Positions 1-8,350 of a stretch of DNA of 64,000 nt are shown one piece after another. Source of the DNA: Stratiformator vulcanicus (lineage in GTDB: Bacteria > Planctomycetota > Planctomycetia > Planctomycetales > Planctomycetaceae); NCBI RefSeq assembly GCF_007744515.1, contig NZ_CP036268.1, forward strand, positions 2,953,712-3,017,711, in the 5' to 3' direction. A program made the position numbers and the translations under genes. The notes under the pieces were generated by a model. That model was given only the letters and a program-made list of their open reading frames with translations. It had not been told where the DNA came from and searched no databases. Every line of letters starts with the position of its first letter. The stretch's first letter is position 1.

Positions 1-103
1 TATTGGCTGCCAGTAAAGGCCCCGGTCGTGATCGATGGCCGACGATTTGTTGGAATTTGTTGAAAAATTGACGTGACAGGTGTTTCGACCCCGCTCCGAG
101 GTG

Positions 104-131
104 GAGACATAACCGCACATTTGCCTATACT
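104..131 (+). promoter_or_regulatory. Candidate promoter of rpsA
   Basis: GAGACA (104-109) and TATACT (126-131) are 16 bases apart. The -10 box matches five of six consensus positions and the -35 four of six. Transcription would start near 138, giving a leader of about 130 nt before the ATG at 269. This is motif matching only. Confidence 0.4.
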
Positions 132-268
132 CCGCCCCTCGGCGATGCCCATTGTCGGAGACGGACCGCGCGGTCCGCGGGGCTGGCCTCTTCTCTATTG
201 GACTTCGAAGTTCGTCAACGCTGACTCGGAAGCGTTATGAGGACGAACTCGGAGCAACGTGCTACGGA

Positions 269-2272
269 ATGGTAGATCGGAATCTGTTTCGGGAATTTCA
301 GATCAATGACGACGACCTCGTCGCAGTCCTCGGCGAGGACTTTGAAGTCCCCGATGAGGTCTATGTCAAAGAGACGGTCGACGTTAACGAAATCGTCACC
401 GGCAAAGTCTTGCGGATCAACGGCGACGAAGTGCTCGTCGACATCGGCTACAAGAGCGAAGGCATCGTTCTACTCGACGAGTGGGACGAAGAGGAAGGGG
501 AGCCTGAACCGGGCGATACGGTCGACGTCCTGCTTGAAGACGTCGCCGACACCCACGGCCTGATTTTACTTTCGAAGCGGAAAGCCGATCGCATCCGCGA
601 ATGGGAAGCCGTCACCGCGAAGCACGGCGAAGGCGATGTCGTCGTCGGCGAAGTCCTTCGCAAGATCAAAGGCGGTCTGCTCGTCGATATCGGGGTCAAC
701 GTCTTTCTTCCGGCGAGTCAGGTCGACATCCGCCGCCCGCCCGATATCGGTCTGTGGGTAGGCAAAGACATTGAATGTCTGATTCTGAAAGTCGACGAGT
801 CCCGTCGCAACATCGTGGTCAGCCGGCGGAAGCTCATCGAAGAGCGCCGCAAGGAGATGAAGGACAAGCTCCTCACCAAGATCAACGAAGGCGACAAGGT
901 CAAAGGGGTCGTCAAGAATATCGCCGACTTCGGTGCATTCGTGGACCTCGGCGGAATCGACGGTCTGCTGCACATCACCGACATGAGCTGGGGCCGCATT
1001 GGTCATCCGACCGAGATGGTCTCGATCGACGAAGAGCTCGAAGTCGTGATCCTCAATATCGATCACGAGAACGAGAAGATTGCACTCGGCCTGAAGCAGA
1101 AGTTCCCCAGCCCGTGGGACAACGTCGAGACCAAGTACCCGGTCGAGACCAAGGTCAAAGGCGAAGTCGTCAACGTCATGCCTTACGGTGCCTTCGTGAA
1201 GCTGGAGGACGGCATTGAAGGTCTGGTCCACATCAGCGAGATGTCGTGGACGAAGCGGATCAACCACCCGACCGAACTCGTCAACATCGGCGACGAGGTC
1301 GAGGTCGTCGTTCTGGGAATCAACAACCAGAAGCAGGAAATTTCGCTGGGGATGAAGCAGACCCAGCCGAACCCGTGGGACGAGGTCGCTGCCAACTACC
1401 CGGTCGGCAAAAAGGTGACCGGCGTCGTCCGCAACCTCACCAACTACGGTGCGTTCGTCGAATTGCAGGAAGGCGTCGACGGCCTGCTGCACGTCTCCGA
1501 TATGTCGTGGACGCGAAAGCTCTCGCACGCCAACGAGATGCTTAAGAAGGGCGACGAAGTCGAGTGTGAGATCCTCAGCGTCGACGAAGAACGTCGACGG
1601 ATCGCGCTCGGACTCAAGCAGCTCGAAGGTGATCCCTGGGCGACCGACATCCCGACCCGTTACGCGGCCGGATCAATCGTTAAGGGAACGGTCACGAAGA
1701 TCACCAATTTCGGCGTCTTCGTCGAATTGGAGACCGAACTCGAAGGTCTGCTGCACGTCTCTGAGCTGACCGAAGACAAGGTCGAGAACGCCGAAGAGGT
1801 CGTCGAAGTCGGTCAGGAGATCGAAGTCAAGATTCTCCGCGTGGATACGGAAGAGCGGAAAATCGGATTGAGCCGTCGCCTCGACGCCCCAATCGAAGAA
1901 CTCACTGCGGCCGCCGGCGGCGGTGGTGGTGGCGGAGACGCGAAGACTTCGCAAGAGCTTCGTGGCGGAACCGGTGGAGACAGCGGACCGCTCTTCAGCA
2001 TGGGCGGCGGCGGTACTGCGACCGAAGAACAGGTAGAGGCTGAAGCGCAGGTTGAAACTGAAGAAGAGGTCGAGACCGAAGCAGTGGATGCCGAGGCGAC
2101 CTCAACTGAAGAGGAAACCGAGGTCGCCGAAGAACCCGCTGCAGAAGCCGAAGCGGAAGCCGAGACCGAAACGTCGGAAGAGGTCTCAGCAGAATCGGAA
2201 GCAGAAGAGGTAGCGGAAGACCCGGCTGACGAAGCTTCAGATGACGGAGCCGAGGACGAAGAAAAGTCCTGA
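269..2272 (+). CDS. rpsA: 30S ribosomal protein S1
   Basis: S1 binds mRNA on the small ribosomal subunit and helps bring structured transcripts to the decoding site. The 667-residue product has six S1 (OB-fold) repeats. The last four are the most alike, each built around a core such as YGAFVKLEDGIEGLVHISEM or FGAFVDLGGIDGLLHITDM. A Gly run follows, then a C-terminal tail of about 90 residues that is almost entirely Glu, Ala, Thr and Val; such acidic tails are common in planctomycete S1. The frame stays open upstream to a TTG at 152, but those 39 residues do not look like S1. The ATG at 269 gives the expected MVDRNLFREFQ start, so I prefer it. A strong terminator follows, so the gene is probably transcribed alone. 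Confidence 0.95.
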   Translation: MVDRNLFREFQINDDDLVAVLGEDFEVPDEVYVKETVDVNEIVTGKVLRINGDEVLVDIGYKSEGIVLLDEWDEEEGEPEPGDTVDVLLEDVADTHGLILLSKRKADRIREWEAVTAKHGEGDVVVGEVLRKIKGGLLVDIGVNVFLPASQVDIRRPPDIGLWVGKDIECLILKVDESRRNIVVSRRKLIEERRKEMKDKLLTKINEGDKVKGVVKNIADFGAFVDLGGIDGLLHITDMSWGRIGHPTEMVSIDEELEVVILNIDHENEKIALGLKQKFPSPWDNVETKYPVETKVKGEVVNVMPYGAFVKLEDGIEGLVHISEMSWTKRINHPTELVNIGDEVEVVVLGINNQKQEISLGMKQTQPNPWDEVAANYPVGKKVTGVVRNLTNYGAFVELQEGVDGLLHVSDMSWTRKLSHANEMLKKGDEVECEILSVDEERRRIALGLKQLEGDPWATDIPTRYAAGSIVKGTVTKITNFGVFVELETELEGLLHVSELTEDKVENAEEVVEVGQEIEVKILRVDTEERKIGLSRRLDAPIEELTAAAGGGGGGGDAKTSQELRGGTGGDSGPLFSMGGGGTATEEQVEAEAQVETEEEVETEAVDAEATSTEEETEVAEEPAAEAEAEAETETSEEVSAESEAEEVAEDPADEASDDGAEDEEKS

Positions 2273-2323
2273 GTGCGGCTACCCAGAGAGCGACTTCTCT
2301 GACAGTAATTTGCTGAACTCTGA

Positions 2324-2356
2324 GCCGGCCCGTCATGACGGGCCGGCTTCTTTTCT
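2324..2356 (+). terminator. Rho-independent terminator after rpsA
   Basis: Positions 2324-2347 form a perfect 24-base palindrome (GCCGGCCCGT, CATG centre, ACGGGCCGGC), followed by TTCTTTTCT. The stem is very strong and the T tract moderate. It lies 50 bases after the rpsA stop codon. Confidence 0.85.
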
Positions 2357-2596
2357 GCGCTGCCTGAATCGCCCTACCGTCACAAAGGTCAGATTTTCCG
2401 CAGAACCGTCAACATCGCTTAATCAGGACGGATCGCCCCGACCTCCTGCTCGACGCAGACTTTCCAAGTTCCTGCCCTTCGCGCGTGCAGGTTCTGAGCG
2501 TATCTCGACGATACGAAGGGCAACGGTCGCCTGAACCCGCTCTCTCGCCGGGCGGACCGAATCTACAGCCCCGCCTCAAAATGAGTCGAATCCATC
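2357..2596. other. Intergenic region rpsA-sigma factor
   Basis: No gene seen. A long-range inverted repeat pairs TGCCCTTCG (2473-2481) with CGAAGGGCA (2514-2522). Inside it is a smaller one, CGTAT (2499-2503) with ATACG (2511-2515). It could be leader structure of the sigma factor mRNA; nothing identifies it. Confidence 0.4.
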
Positions 2597-3463
2597 GTGA
2601 CGAGCTATCGCATCGATAAGCCCATGACCAAATCGCGCAAGCCTTCGTCGGTCCAAAACCCGCTCGAGACCTACCTGCGTGAGATCAACGAAACCGCCTT
2701 GCTCACCGCGCAGGATGAGAAAGACCTCGCGAACCGCATCGCCGAGGGCGACCAAAGCGCCCGCGATCGAATGGTCCGCGCCAACCTGCGGCTCGTCGTG
2801 AACATTGCCCGTGCCTACACCGGCAAAGGCCTGCAGTTGCAGGACCTCATCGAGGAAGGCAATCTCGGCTTGCTCCGCGCCGTCGAGGGATTTGATCCCG
2901 ACATGAATACGCGGTTCTCGACCTACGCGAGCTACTGGATCAAGCAATCGATCAAGCGCGCTCTAGTCAACAGCGCGAAAACGATCCGCATTCCGGCCTA
3001 CATGGTCGAACTGCTCAGCAAGTGGCGCAAAGCGACGGCCCACCTGCAGGATCAATACAATCGCACCCCGACGCCGGAGGAAGTCGCCCGGTATCTGGAG
3101 TTGCCGAAGAAGAAGCTGAAAATCGTCAAGAAGGCGATTCAGCTTTATAACTCAACGCCCGGCCAAGACCAGCAGGATGGAGGCTGGACGCTCGGAGAAA
3201 TGATCGCCGACGAGCGCACCAGAGGCCCCGAAGACGAACTCGTTAACTCTGACAATATTAAGCACGTCTTCGAGCAGCTTGATCATATGGACGAACGCGA
3301 AGCATCGATTCTAAGAATGCGATTCGGCCTCGACGACAGCGAGCCCCGTACGCTTAAAGAGATTGGCGAAATCCTCGGCCTCACCCGAGAACGCGTCCGC
3401 CAGATCGAAAGCGAAGCCCTCGGTCGACTTAACCGCAGCCTGAACGGCGAGAAGGTGTTTTAG
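2597..3463 (+). CDS. RNA polymerase sigma-70 factor, RpoD/SigA family
   Basis: This sigma factor directs RNA polymerase to promoters. It is short (288 residues), has no region 1.1 and begins directly with region 1.2 (NPLETYLREINETALLT). Region 2 follows with the core-binding and -10 recognition helix (NTRFSTYASYWIKQSIKRAL), then region 3 around IRIPAYMVELLSKW, and region 4 with the -35 helix-turn-helix (LGLTRERVRQIESEALGRL). The length and lack of region 1.1 suggest an RpoD-related alternative (group 2-like) factor rather than a long housekeeping form, although planctomycetes often carry several. The start is GTG at 2597, or ATG at 2624 (MTKSRKPSSV); neither has a clear ribosome binding site. 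Confidence 0.9.
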   Translation: MTSYRIDKPMTKSRKPSSVQNPLETYLREINETALLTAQDEKDLANRIAEGDQSARDRMVRANLRLVVNIARAYTGKGLQLQDLIEEGNLGLLRAVEGFDPDMNTRFSTYASYWIKQSIKRALVNSAKTIRIPAYMVELLSKWRKATAHLQDQYNRTPTPEEVARYLELPKKKLKIVKKAIQLYNSTPGQDQQDGGWTLGEMIADERTRGPEDELVNSDNIKHVFEQLDHMDEREASILRMRFGLDDSEPRTLKEIGEILGLTRERVRQIESEALGRLNRSLNGEKVF

Positions 3464-3568
3464 CGGAATTAGCTGGAACGCCACTTCACGAAACTGACGG
3501 CGAGCCATTCTTTGACCCGGACGCATTGAACGCCGCCGACTCTCCTCCGTGGTCTTTATGGACAGTGG

Positions 3569-4519
3569 TCATTCTGCCAATTGCGGAGCGGCCGATTGTT
3601 GGCGAGCCTGTTCACGTTTCTTTTTCACTAAGAACGCGTGCAGGCACTCAGCCGACAAGCCGTGGAGCATCAGTCGATGACCGGTCCCGAGTGTCGACTC
3701 AGGGATAATCGGGTGACGGTTGTTGACCAGGCCGAGAAACCTGTGGTCACCGATCAGCGTCGTCGCATAAAGAGATATCGTCTCGTCGAGCTGAAGTGAA
3801 TTGCTCGCGCGCCAAAAGTCCGCATCGGTTAGAAGCATCTGATATGCGGGCGTGTATATCTCGATGGCTGACTCCAAGTCGAGAAAGTTCAGCCAGCCGT
3901 TCGGCAAAGGTTCAATGGGAAACTCGCCATCGGTAATGCAGCTATAGTCGAGTTCCTCCTGGGCTTCGAACTCGAGTTCTTTCTCATTGAGTTGTCGATT
4001 GATTTCGATAATGAAATTGTAAATATTTAAGTCGTGTTTAAGGAACACATCCGCCACTAAATCCTTCAACGCGCGAGGCCGGAGCGGACTCAACTCCATA
4101 TCGACGCCCTTCGTATTATTCGCCACGAATGCCAATAGTTCCGATCCGATATGAAAGTGCCGCATAATTAAGTGATTCGCATACGGCGACACGAAAATCC
4201 GAAGTCCGTGATAGATCGAATGGTGCAACAACCAGGATGAATGCACCGCATTGGGAATCAGCGTCTTAACAACTTTAAGCAGGCAAATAGTCAGTCGGCA
4301 CAACGGGCGAATGAGCGGAAACAGGAACTGCCGCGACCGGGATGACACGTCGACAAGAATACTCGCCTTGGCACATTCGTTGAATGGCACGCTCGTGTCG
4401 AGGTAAAGCGCGACCCACGGGTTCGGATCACTCGGATCGTGATCAACATTTTCGAGTCGCCCGATCGCATCGTTCGGGCAGCCTCGATCGTGCGTCACCG
4501 TTGTCAATTTTTCGTTCAT
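3569..4519 (-). CDS. Unknown protein, partner of the ketosynthase fusion
   Basis: 316 residues of unknown function. The text NPWVALYLDTSVPFNECAKA near the N-terminus is followed by a stretch rich in Leu, Ile and Arg (about 65-95) that could lie on or in a membrane, and then a mostly helical, soluble-looking body. No signal peptide, metal-binding cluster or nucleotide motif is visible. It lies 76 bases downstream of the DarB-like ketosynthase fusion on the same strand and shares its A/T-richer codon use (many AAT, TTA and ATA), so the two are probably co-transcribed and co-inherited. It may belong to a domain-of-unknown-function family found next to DarB/StlD-type ketosynthases, but I cannot confirm that here. 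Confidence 0.75.
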   Translation of the reverse strand: MNEKLTTVTHDRGCPNDAIGRLENVDHDPSDPNPWVALYLDTSVPFNECAKASILVDVSSRSRQFLFPLIRPLCRLTICLLKVVKTLIPNAVHSSWLLHHSIYHGLRIFVSPYANHLIMRHFHIGSELLAFVANNTKGVDMELSPLRPRALKDLVADVFLKHDLNIYNFIIEINRQLNEKELEFEAQEELDYSCITDGEFPIEPLPNGWLNFLDLESAIEIYTPAYQMLLTDADFWRASNSLQLDETISLYATTLIGDHRFLGLVNNRHPIIPESTLGTGHRLMLHGLSAECLHAFLVKKKREQARQQSAAPQLAE

Positions 4520-4595
4520 CTTAAATACCGTGCGAATGATGCTGACGGAGCGCTACTCTGCCAAGCGGCAGCGCAGGCCGAAGCCCGTGACTGTT

Positions 4596-6497
4596 TTAAC
4601 TGTTGCCAAGTTCTTCAAGCTGCAACGCGTAAAGACGCGCGACGACCTTGGCTGCCTTTACAATTTCTTCCACCAAAGACGGTGTAAGAACTCCCGACTG
4701 CACCGTCGCATCCAGCCTTTGAAAATGAATGTCATCACTTTCCGAGTGATACATCAAGAATGAAACTTGGGACTCATCGAGGTCGAGTTGATCACGGATT
4801 CGCTCACCCCAGTCGCGTGCGACGCTTCGGCCCAAGCCTTCGATGATAAACATCGCCCCCACGAGATCGAACGGGTTTTCCCGGCTGGCTCGACTGAGGA
4901 TGTACTCCGATAGCGCAGCACTTCCGATGTTCTTCGTACCGGACTGAATTGTCTCAAGCTGGCCGCCGATCGACACGTAATCTCGCTCGATCATTTCGAA
5001 ATCGCGATGCTCATCGCTCGAATGCCCGATGAATGCCGAACGAATCGGAAAGTTCTCCGACGTAACATTGGAGGCCGCGCGGGAAATCCACCGCGATCCG
5101 TCAATGACCTGTTGCCGTAAATTAAACAGCAGTTCCCGGTATTCCTCGATCGTTAACCCACCATTATAAATTTTGCTGACGATTGGCACATCTCGGAGAC
5201 GATTTTGGAAATCGTTCCACACAATAGCCAGTTGCCGCACTAGTGTGTGCTCAAGTTCGCTCCCGCAAGTTTGAATATCGGGTACCGGCGGCACTCCGTT
5301 GGCATGAAGATTCCGGCTCTTGCCCGCATCCCCTCGCTTATCGGCCTCGTCACCGGCATCTTCCCCGATAACTTTCAGAACGACATACCCGAAGCTGAAT
5401 CGCCCACTCTCCGGCACGATGCACAGTATCCGCTGCCCCGCCTTGAGTTGGCCACTTTGAAGAAGACCGTCGATCATTACCGGGAACGCCGCGGAACCGA
5501 TATTGCCCACCGTGGCGAGGTTGCTGAAAATCCGGTCTTCCGGAATGGGCATTCCGCCGCGTTCGAAAAGCTCGAGCGCCTGCTCGCGAAAAATATGTGA
5601 CGAATAATGAGTGCACCACCAGTCGATAGAGTCGGGCTTAATCTTTTGGGCTTCGACCAACTCAAACACACCTGAGACACACATTCGAACGACATCGGGA
5701 AGCAGGTCGACCGTTTGCTGCAAGTTAATAGCTCCATCGGAAGACGCCGCCTCGTAAGAGGGATAATCGAGCCAACTTTGGGGAACCGGCTCCGTTCGAT
5801 TGGCCTTTCTTCCCACAAACATACAAGTCGGGTATTGATGCGCGTATGACTTTAATTCGATGTGCTCAATGGCCAAAGAGAGTTCGCGTGGGCGAGGCCG
5901 ATTTGAAATTAAGAATGCACCGGCACCGTCCGAGAGCATCCACCGAAGAAATTCCGTTTCGAACGGCAAGCGTTTTTCGGCTCCGTACCCCTGCGCTTCG
6001 AACCGGGATGCCTTCATCAGCCGACTGGCGAATTCGCTGGCAACCATGACAGCCTGTTTTACGTCGCCGCCACGGACGGCCATCGACGCATGTCTCAGTG
6101 CGGCCACGCTGCTTGCACAAATTCCGCCAAAAGAGGCAATCTCGCAAACATTCGCTGCCAATTCGCCATGCACCATGCTGGCGAAACCAGGCAGCGGGAG
6201 GTCGGCCTGCGATGTCGCGGCCGCGAGAAGTTCAATCGAATTAAAGTCGACGCGGCCATGAGTCAGTGCTGCCCGCACTGCCTCGGCGGCCATTGCTGCA
6301 TTACTAATCTGCGTTTGCTGGGCAGAATCAATAGCGTAGTACCGCTCAATAATTTTATTCTGATTGAGCACGCGATCCCGAGCGCGAGAAGGCCGTCCGC
6401 CGATCAGGCCCAATCGCTCTTCAATTTCGTCGTTTTTCACTGGCTCGCCCGGGAGAAAGCGACCCGTCGCCGTGATGTAGCTTTGATTATGAGCCAT
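4596..6497 (-). CDS. DarB/StlD-like ketosynthase fused to haem-oxygenase-like diiron domain
   Basis: Two enzymes in one 633-residue chain. Residues 1-375 are a KAS III-type condensing enzyme resembling the StlD/DarB branch that makes dialkylresorcinols and cyclohexanediones (ITATGRFLPGEPVKNDEIEE; GRPSRARDRVL). The triad is visible: Cys127 (GGICASS), His297 (WCTHYSS) and Asn332 (TVGNIGSAA). After a linker rich in Asp, Lys and Gly (380-410), residues 412-633 form an all-helical domain of the haem-oxygenase-like diiron (HDO, iron-containing redox enzyme) type. Likely metal ligands lie in SSDEHRDFE (His497, Glu501), FIIEGLG (Glu553) and MYHSESDDIHF (His584, Asp588/589, His591). The inferred role is to condense acyl substrates and then oxidise or cleave the product; neither substrate nor product can be read from sequence. 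It heads a two-gene unit. Confidence 0.85.
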   Translation of the reverse strand: MAHNQSYITATGRFLPGEPVKNDEIEERLGLIGGRPSRARDRVLNQNKIIERYYAIDSAQQTQISNAAMAAEAVRAALTHGRVDFNSIELLAAATSQADLPLPGFASMVHGELAANVCEIASFGGICASSVAALRHASMAVRGGDVKQAVMVASEFASRLMKASRFEAQGYGAEKRLPFETEFLRWMLSDGAGAFLISNRPRPRELSLAIEHIELKSYAHQYPTCMFVGRKANRTEPVPQSWLDYPSYEAASSDGAINLQQTVDLLPDVVRMCVSGVFELVEAQKIKPDSIDWWCTHYSSHIFREQALELFERGGMPIPEDRIFSNLATVGNIGSAAFPVMIDGLLQSGQLKAGQRILCIVPESGRFSFGYVVLKVIGEDAGDEADKRGDAGKSRNLHANGVPPVPDIQTCGSELEHTLVRQLAIVWNDFQNRLRDVPIVSKIYNGGLTIEEYRELLFNLRQQVIDGSRWISRAASNVTSENFPIRSAFIGHSSDEHRDFEMIERDYVSIGGQLETIQSGTKNIGSAALSEYILSRASRENPFDLVGAMFIIEGLGRSVARDWGERIRDQLDLDESQVSFLMYHSESDDIHFQRLDATVQSGVLTPSLVEEIVKAAKVVARLYALQLEELGNS

Positions 6498-6623
6498 TGG
6501 GATTTTCGGACGTATTACTCAATCTTCGGTTATTCAAATCAAGGAAAGAGCCTGCAGGCAAAGTTAGAATGCTAGATTGGGCGGCGATTATTGATCGCTC
6601 TTAGCCCACCAAATAGCCACCCG

Positions 6624-7898
6624 CTAGGCTCGCGCCTTATCTGAGATATCCTTGCGGCACCACGCGCCCTGCCAACGAATTTTCTTAACCGCGGAATAGG
6701 CCTGAAGTTTTGCCGAGGTAATGTCGTCTCCGAGAGCGGTCACGCCGAGAACGCGGCCGCCGTCGTTAACGACCGTATCACCACGAATCTTGGTCCCCGC
6801 ATGAAAGACCTTCACGTCTTTCATCGCGTCGGCTTCTGCAAGTCCGCGGATGGGATGCCCTTTCTCGTATTTGCCGGGGTAACCTTCGGACGCCATCACC
6901 ACACAGACGGCCGGGCGAGAGTCCCAAGTCAAGTCGGGCAGGTTATGCAATTTGCCGTCGGCCGCAGCGACAAGTACGTCAATCAGATCGGTCTTAAGCC
7001 GCGACAAGACCGGCTGTGCCTCCGGGTCACCGAAGCGAACATTGTATTCGAGAACTTTCGGCCCCTGACTCGTCAAAATTAAACCGGCATAAAGCACGCC
7101 CTTAAACGGACGTTTGAGCCGTTTCATTTCATGGACGGTCGGGATGAGAATTTTGGAATAAATGCGTTCCATCATCTCCGGCGTGACGATTGGGGCGGGG
7201 GAGTAAGCTCCCATCCCGCCGGTATTCGGCCCTTCGTCATCATCGTACGCAGGCTTATGGTCTTGAGCGGTCTCTAGCGGCAAGATCGACTTTCCGTCGA
7301 TGATCGCGAGGATGCTCGCTTCCTGACCGACCAATTTTTCCTCTATGACGATTCGCCCTCCGGCATCGCCGAACGCCCGGTCGACCGCGATTTCACGAAC
7401 CGCCGCGAGTGCTTCGTCCCGACCGGAACAGACCATAACTCCCTTGCCCGCGGCCAGACCGTCTGCCTTCACGACGATCGGCTCATCCTCGCGCTCCTCC
7501 AAATAGGTAAACGCTTCACGAGCCTCCGTGAAGACTTTGAAATCGGCCGTCGGCACGCCGGCCTGCCGCATCACCTGCTTGGCGAACGCCTTGCTTCCTT
7601 CGAGTTCTGCCGCGGCCTTGGAAGGACCGAACACGCGTAACCCGGCGTCGACGAGCGCATCGGACAATCCAGCGACAAGCGGGACTTCCGGCCCGATCAC
7701 GGTCAGGTCGAACTTTTCTGAAGTGGCGAACGCGATCAGTTCGCGGACGTTGTCAGCCGCGATATCGACATTCTGAACATCGGCAGCCGTCCCAGCATTG
7801 CCCGGCGCGCAGTAGACCTGTTCGACTTTCGGCGATTGCGCAATTTTCCACGCGAGAACATGTTCCCGACCGCCCTGTCCCACCACCAGTACTCGCAT
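6624..7898 (-). CDS. purD: Phosphoribosylamine--glycine ligase (GARS)
   Basis: PurD catalyses the second step of purine synthesis, joining glycine to 5-phosphoribosylamine with ATP. The 424-residue length is normal. The ATG start gives MRVLVVGQGGREHVLAWKI, the N-terminal fold with its GxGGREH loop. The ATP-grasp core is clear: VVKADGLAAGKGVMVC (about 142-157), EEKLVGQEASIL, GPNTGGMGAYSPAP, and the metal-site text EYNVRFGDPEAQP. It is a single gene: the ketosynthase unit downstream differs in composition, and a 450-base gap lies upstream. Confidence 0.96.
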   Translation of the reverse strand: MRVLVVGQGGREHVLAWKIAQSPKVEQVYCAPGNAGTAADVQNVDIAADNVRELIAFATSEKFDLTVIGPEVPLVAGLSDALVDAGLRVFGPSKAAAELEGSKAFAKQVMRQAGVPTADFKVFTEAREAFTYLEEREDEPIVVKADGLAAGKGVMVCSGRDEALAAVREIAVDRAFGDAGGRIVIEEKLVGQEASILAIIDGKSILPLETAQDHKPAYDDDEGPNTGGMGAYSPAPIVTPEMMERIYSKILIPTVHEMKRLKRPFKGVLYAGLILTSQGPKVLEYNVRFGDPEAQPVLSRLKTDLIDVLVAAADGKLHNLPDLTWDSRPAVCVVMASEGYPGKYEKGHPIRGLAEADAMKDVKVFHAGTKIRGDTVVNDGGRVLGVTALGDDITSAKLQAYSAVKKIRWQGAWCRKDISDKARA

Positions 7899-8350
7899 CG
7901 ATTCGGCTCCCGCCGTTTGTAGGCCGCTCCGGTCCGTCAGACCGTGCGACCGTCGTATTTAGCTCGTAAGGCGTGCAGTATATCGCCTGCGGCCCGTCGT
8001 CTGTAGCAGCCCGATTGCGACAGCTTGGCTCCGAACCGATCATTGAGACTCGGCGTCCGGGCGGATATACCGTGCCGTTCGGTTATTTGAGCGTGATACC
8101 CAACTTTATCTGCCCTACCAGTTGCGCATACCGTCTGTAGAGGAGTGGCCCGGACAGCGTCCGGGCGGCGAAGCCGCAAGAGGATTTAGCTACCGATCTC
8201 GAACGGCTTTTCAGGCATGTTCCGTCGGCATATTTGAAGCTGAATGCTCTTGTCGCTCCGCGACCCGGACGCTGTCCGGGCCACACCAGGCGGGGATATG
8301 TCAGCACGTAGCGGTTTTCGCCTTAGGCTTGTGAATTTCTGGAGTTCGTT
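7899..8350. other. Purd-asd intergenic region carrying an inverted REP-like pair
   Basis: This 452-base divergent intergenic region holds no convincing gene. It contains two inverted copies of a short GC-rich repeat (8145-8182 and 8246-8283), listed separately. The rest shows no clear promoter boxes. GGAG at 8341-8344 serves as the ribosome binding site of asd. Confidence 0.6.
8145..8283. repeat. REP-like inverted repeat pair
   Basis: GTGGCCCGGACAGCGTCCGG begins at 8145 and occurs inverted so as to end at 8283. The next 17 bases or so also correspond (CGGCGAAGCCGCAAGAG against TCGCGGAGCGACAAGAG). Each arm holds two small hairpins: CCGGAC/GTCCGG, and CGGC-GAA-GCCG or TCGC-GGA-GCGA. The second hairpin varies by compensating changes, as expected if its structure is selected. 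The layout resembles a bacterial REP doublet. A REP-associated transposase lies 1.1 kb downstream, but its own flanking repeats are a different sequence. Confidence 0.7.

Noticed and set aside
566-1528. 320-codon open frame on the minus strand inside rpsA
   Set aside because: It mirrors the S1 repeats on the other strand; GC-rich third positions keep the antisense frame open. Composition is Asp/Val/Phe-rich mirror text with no motif.
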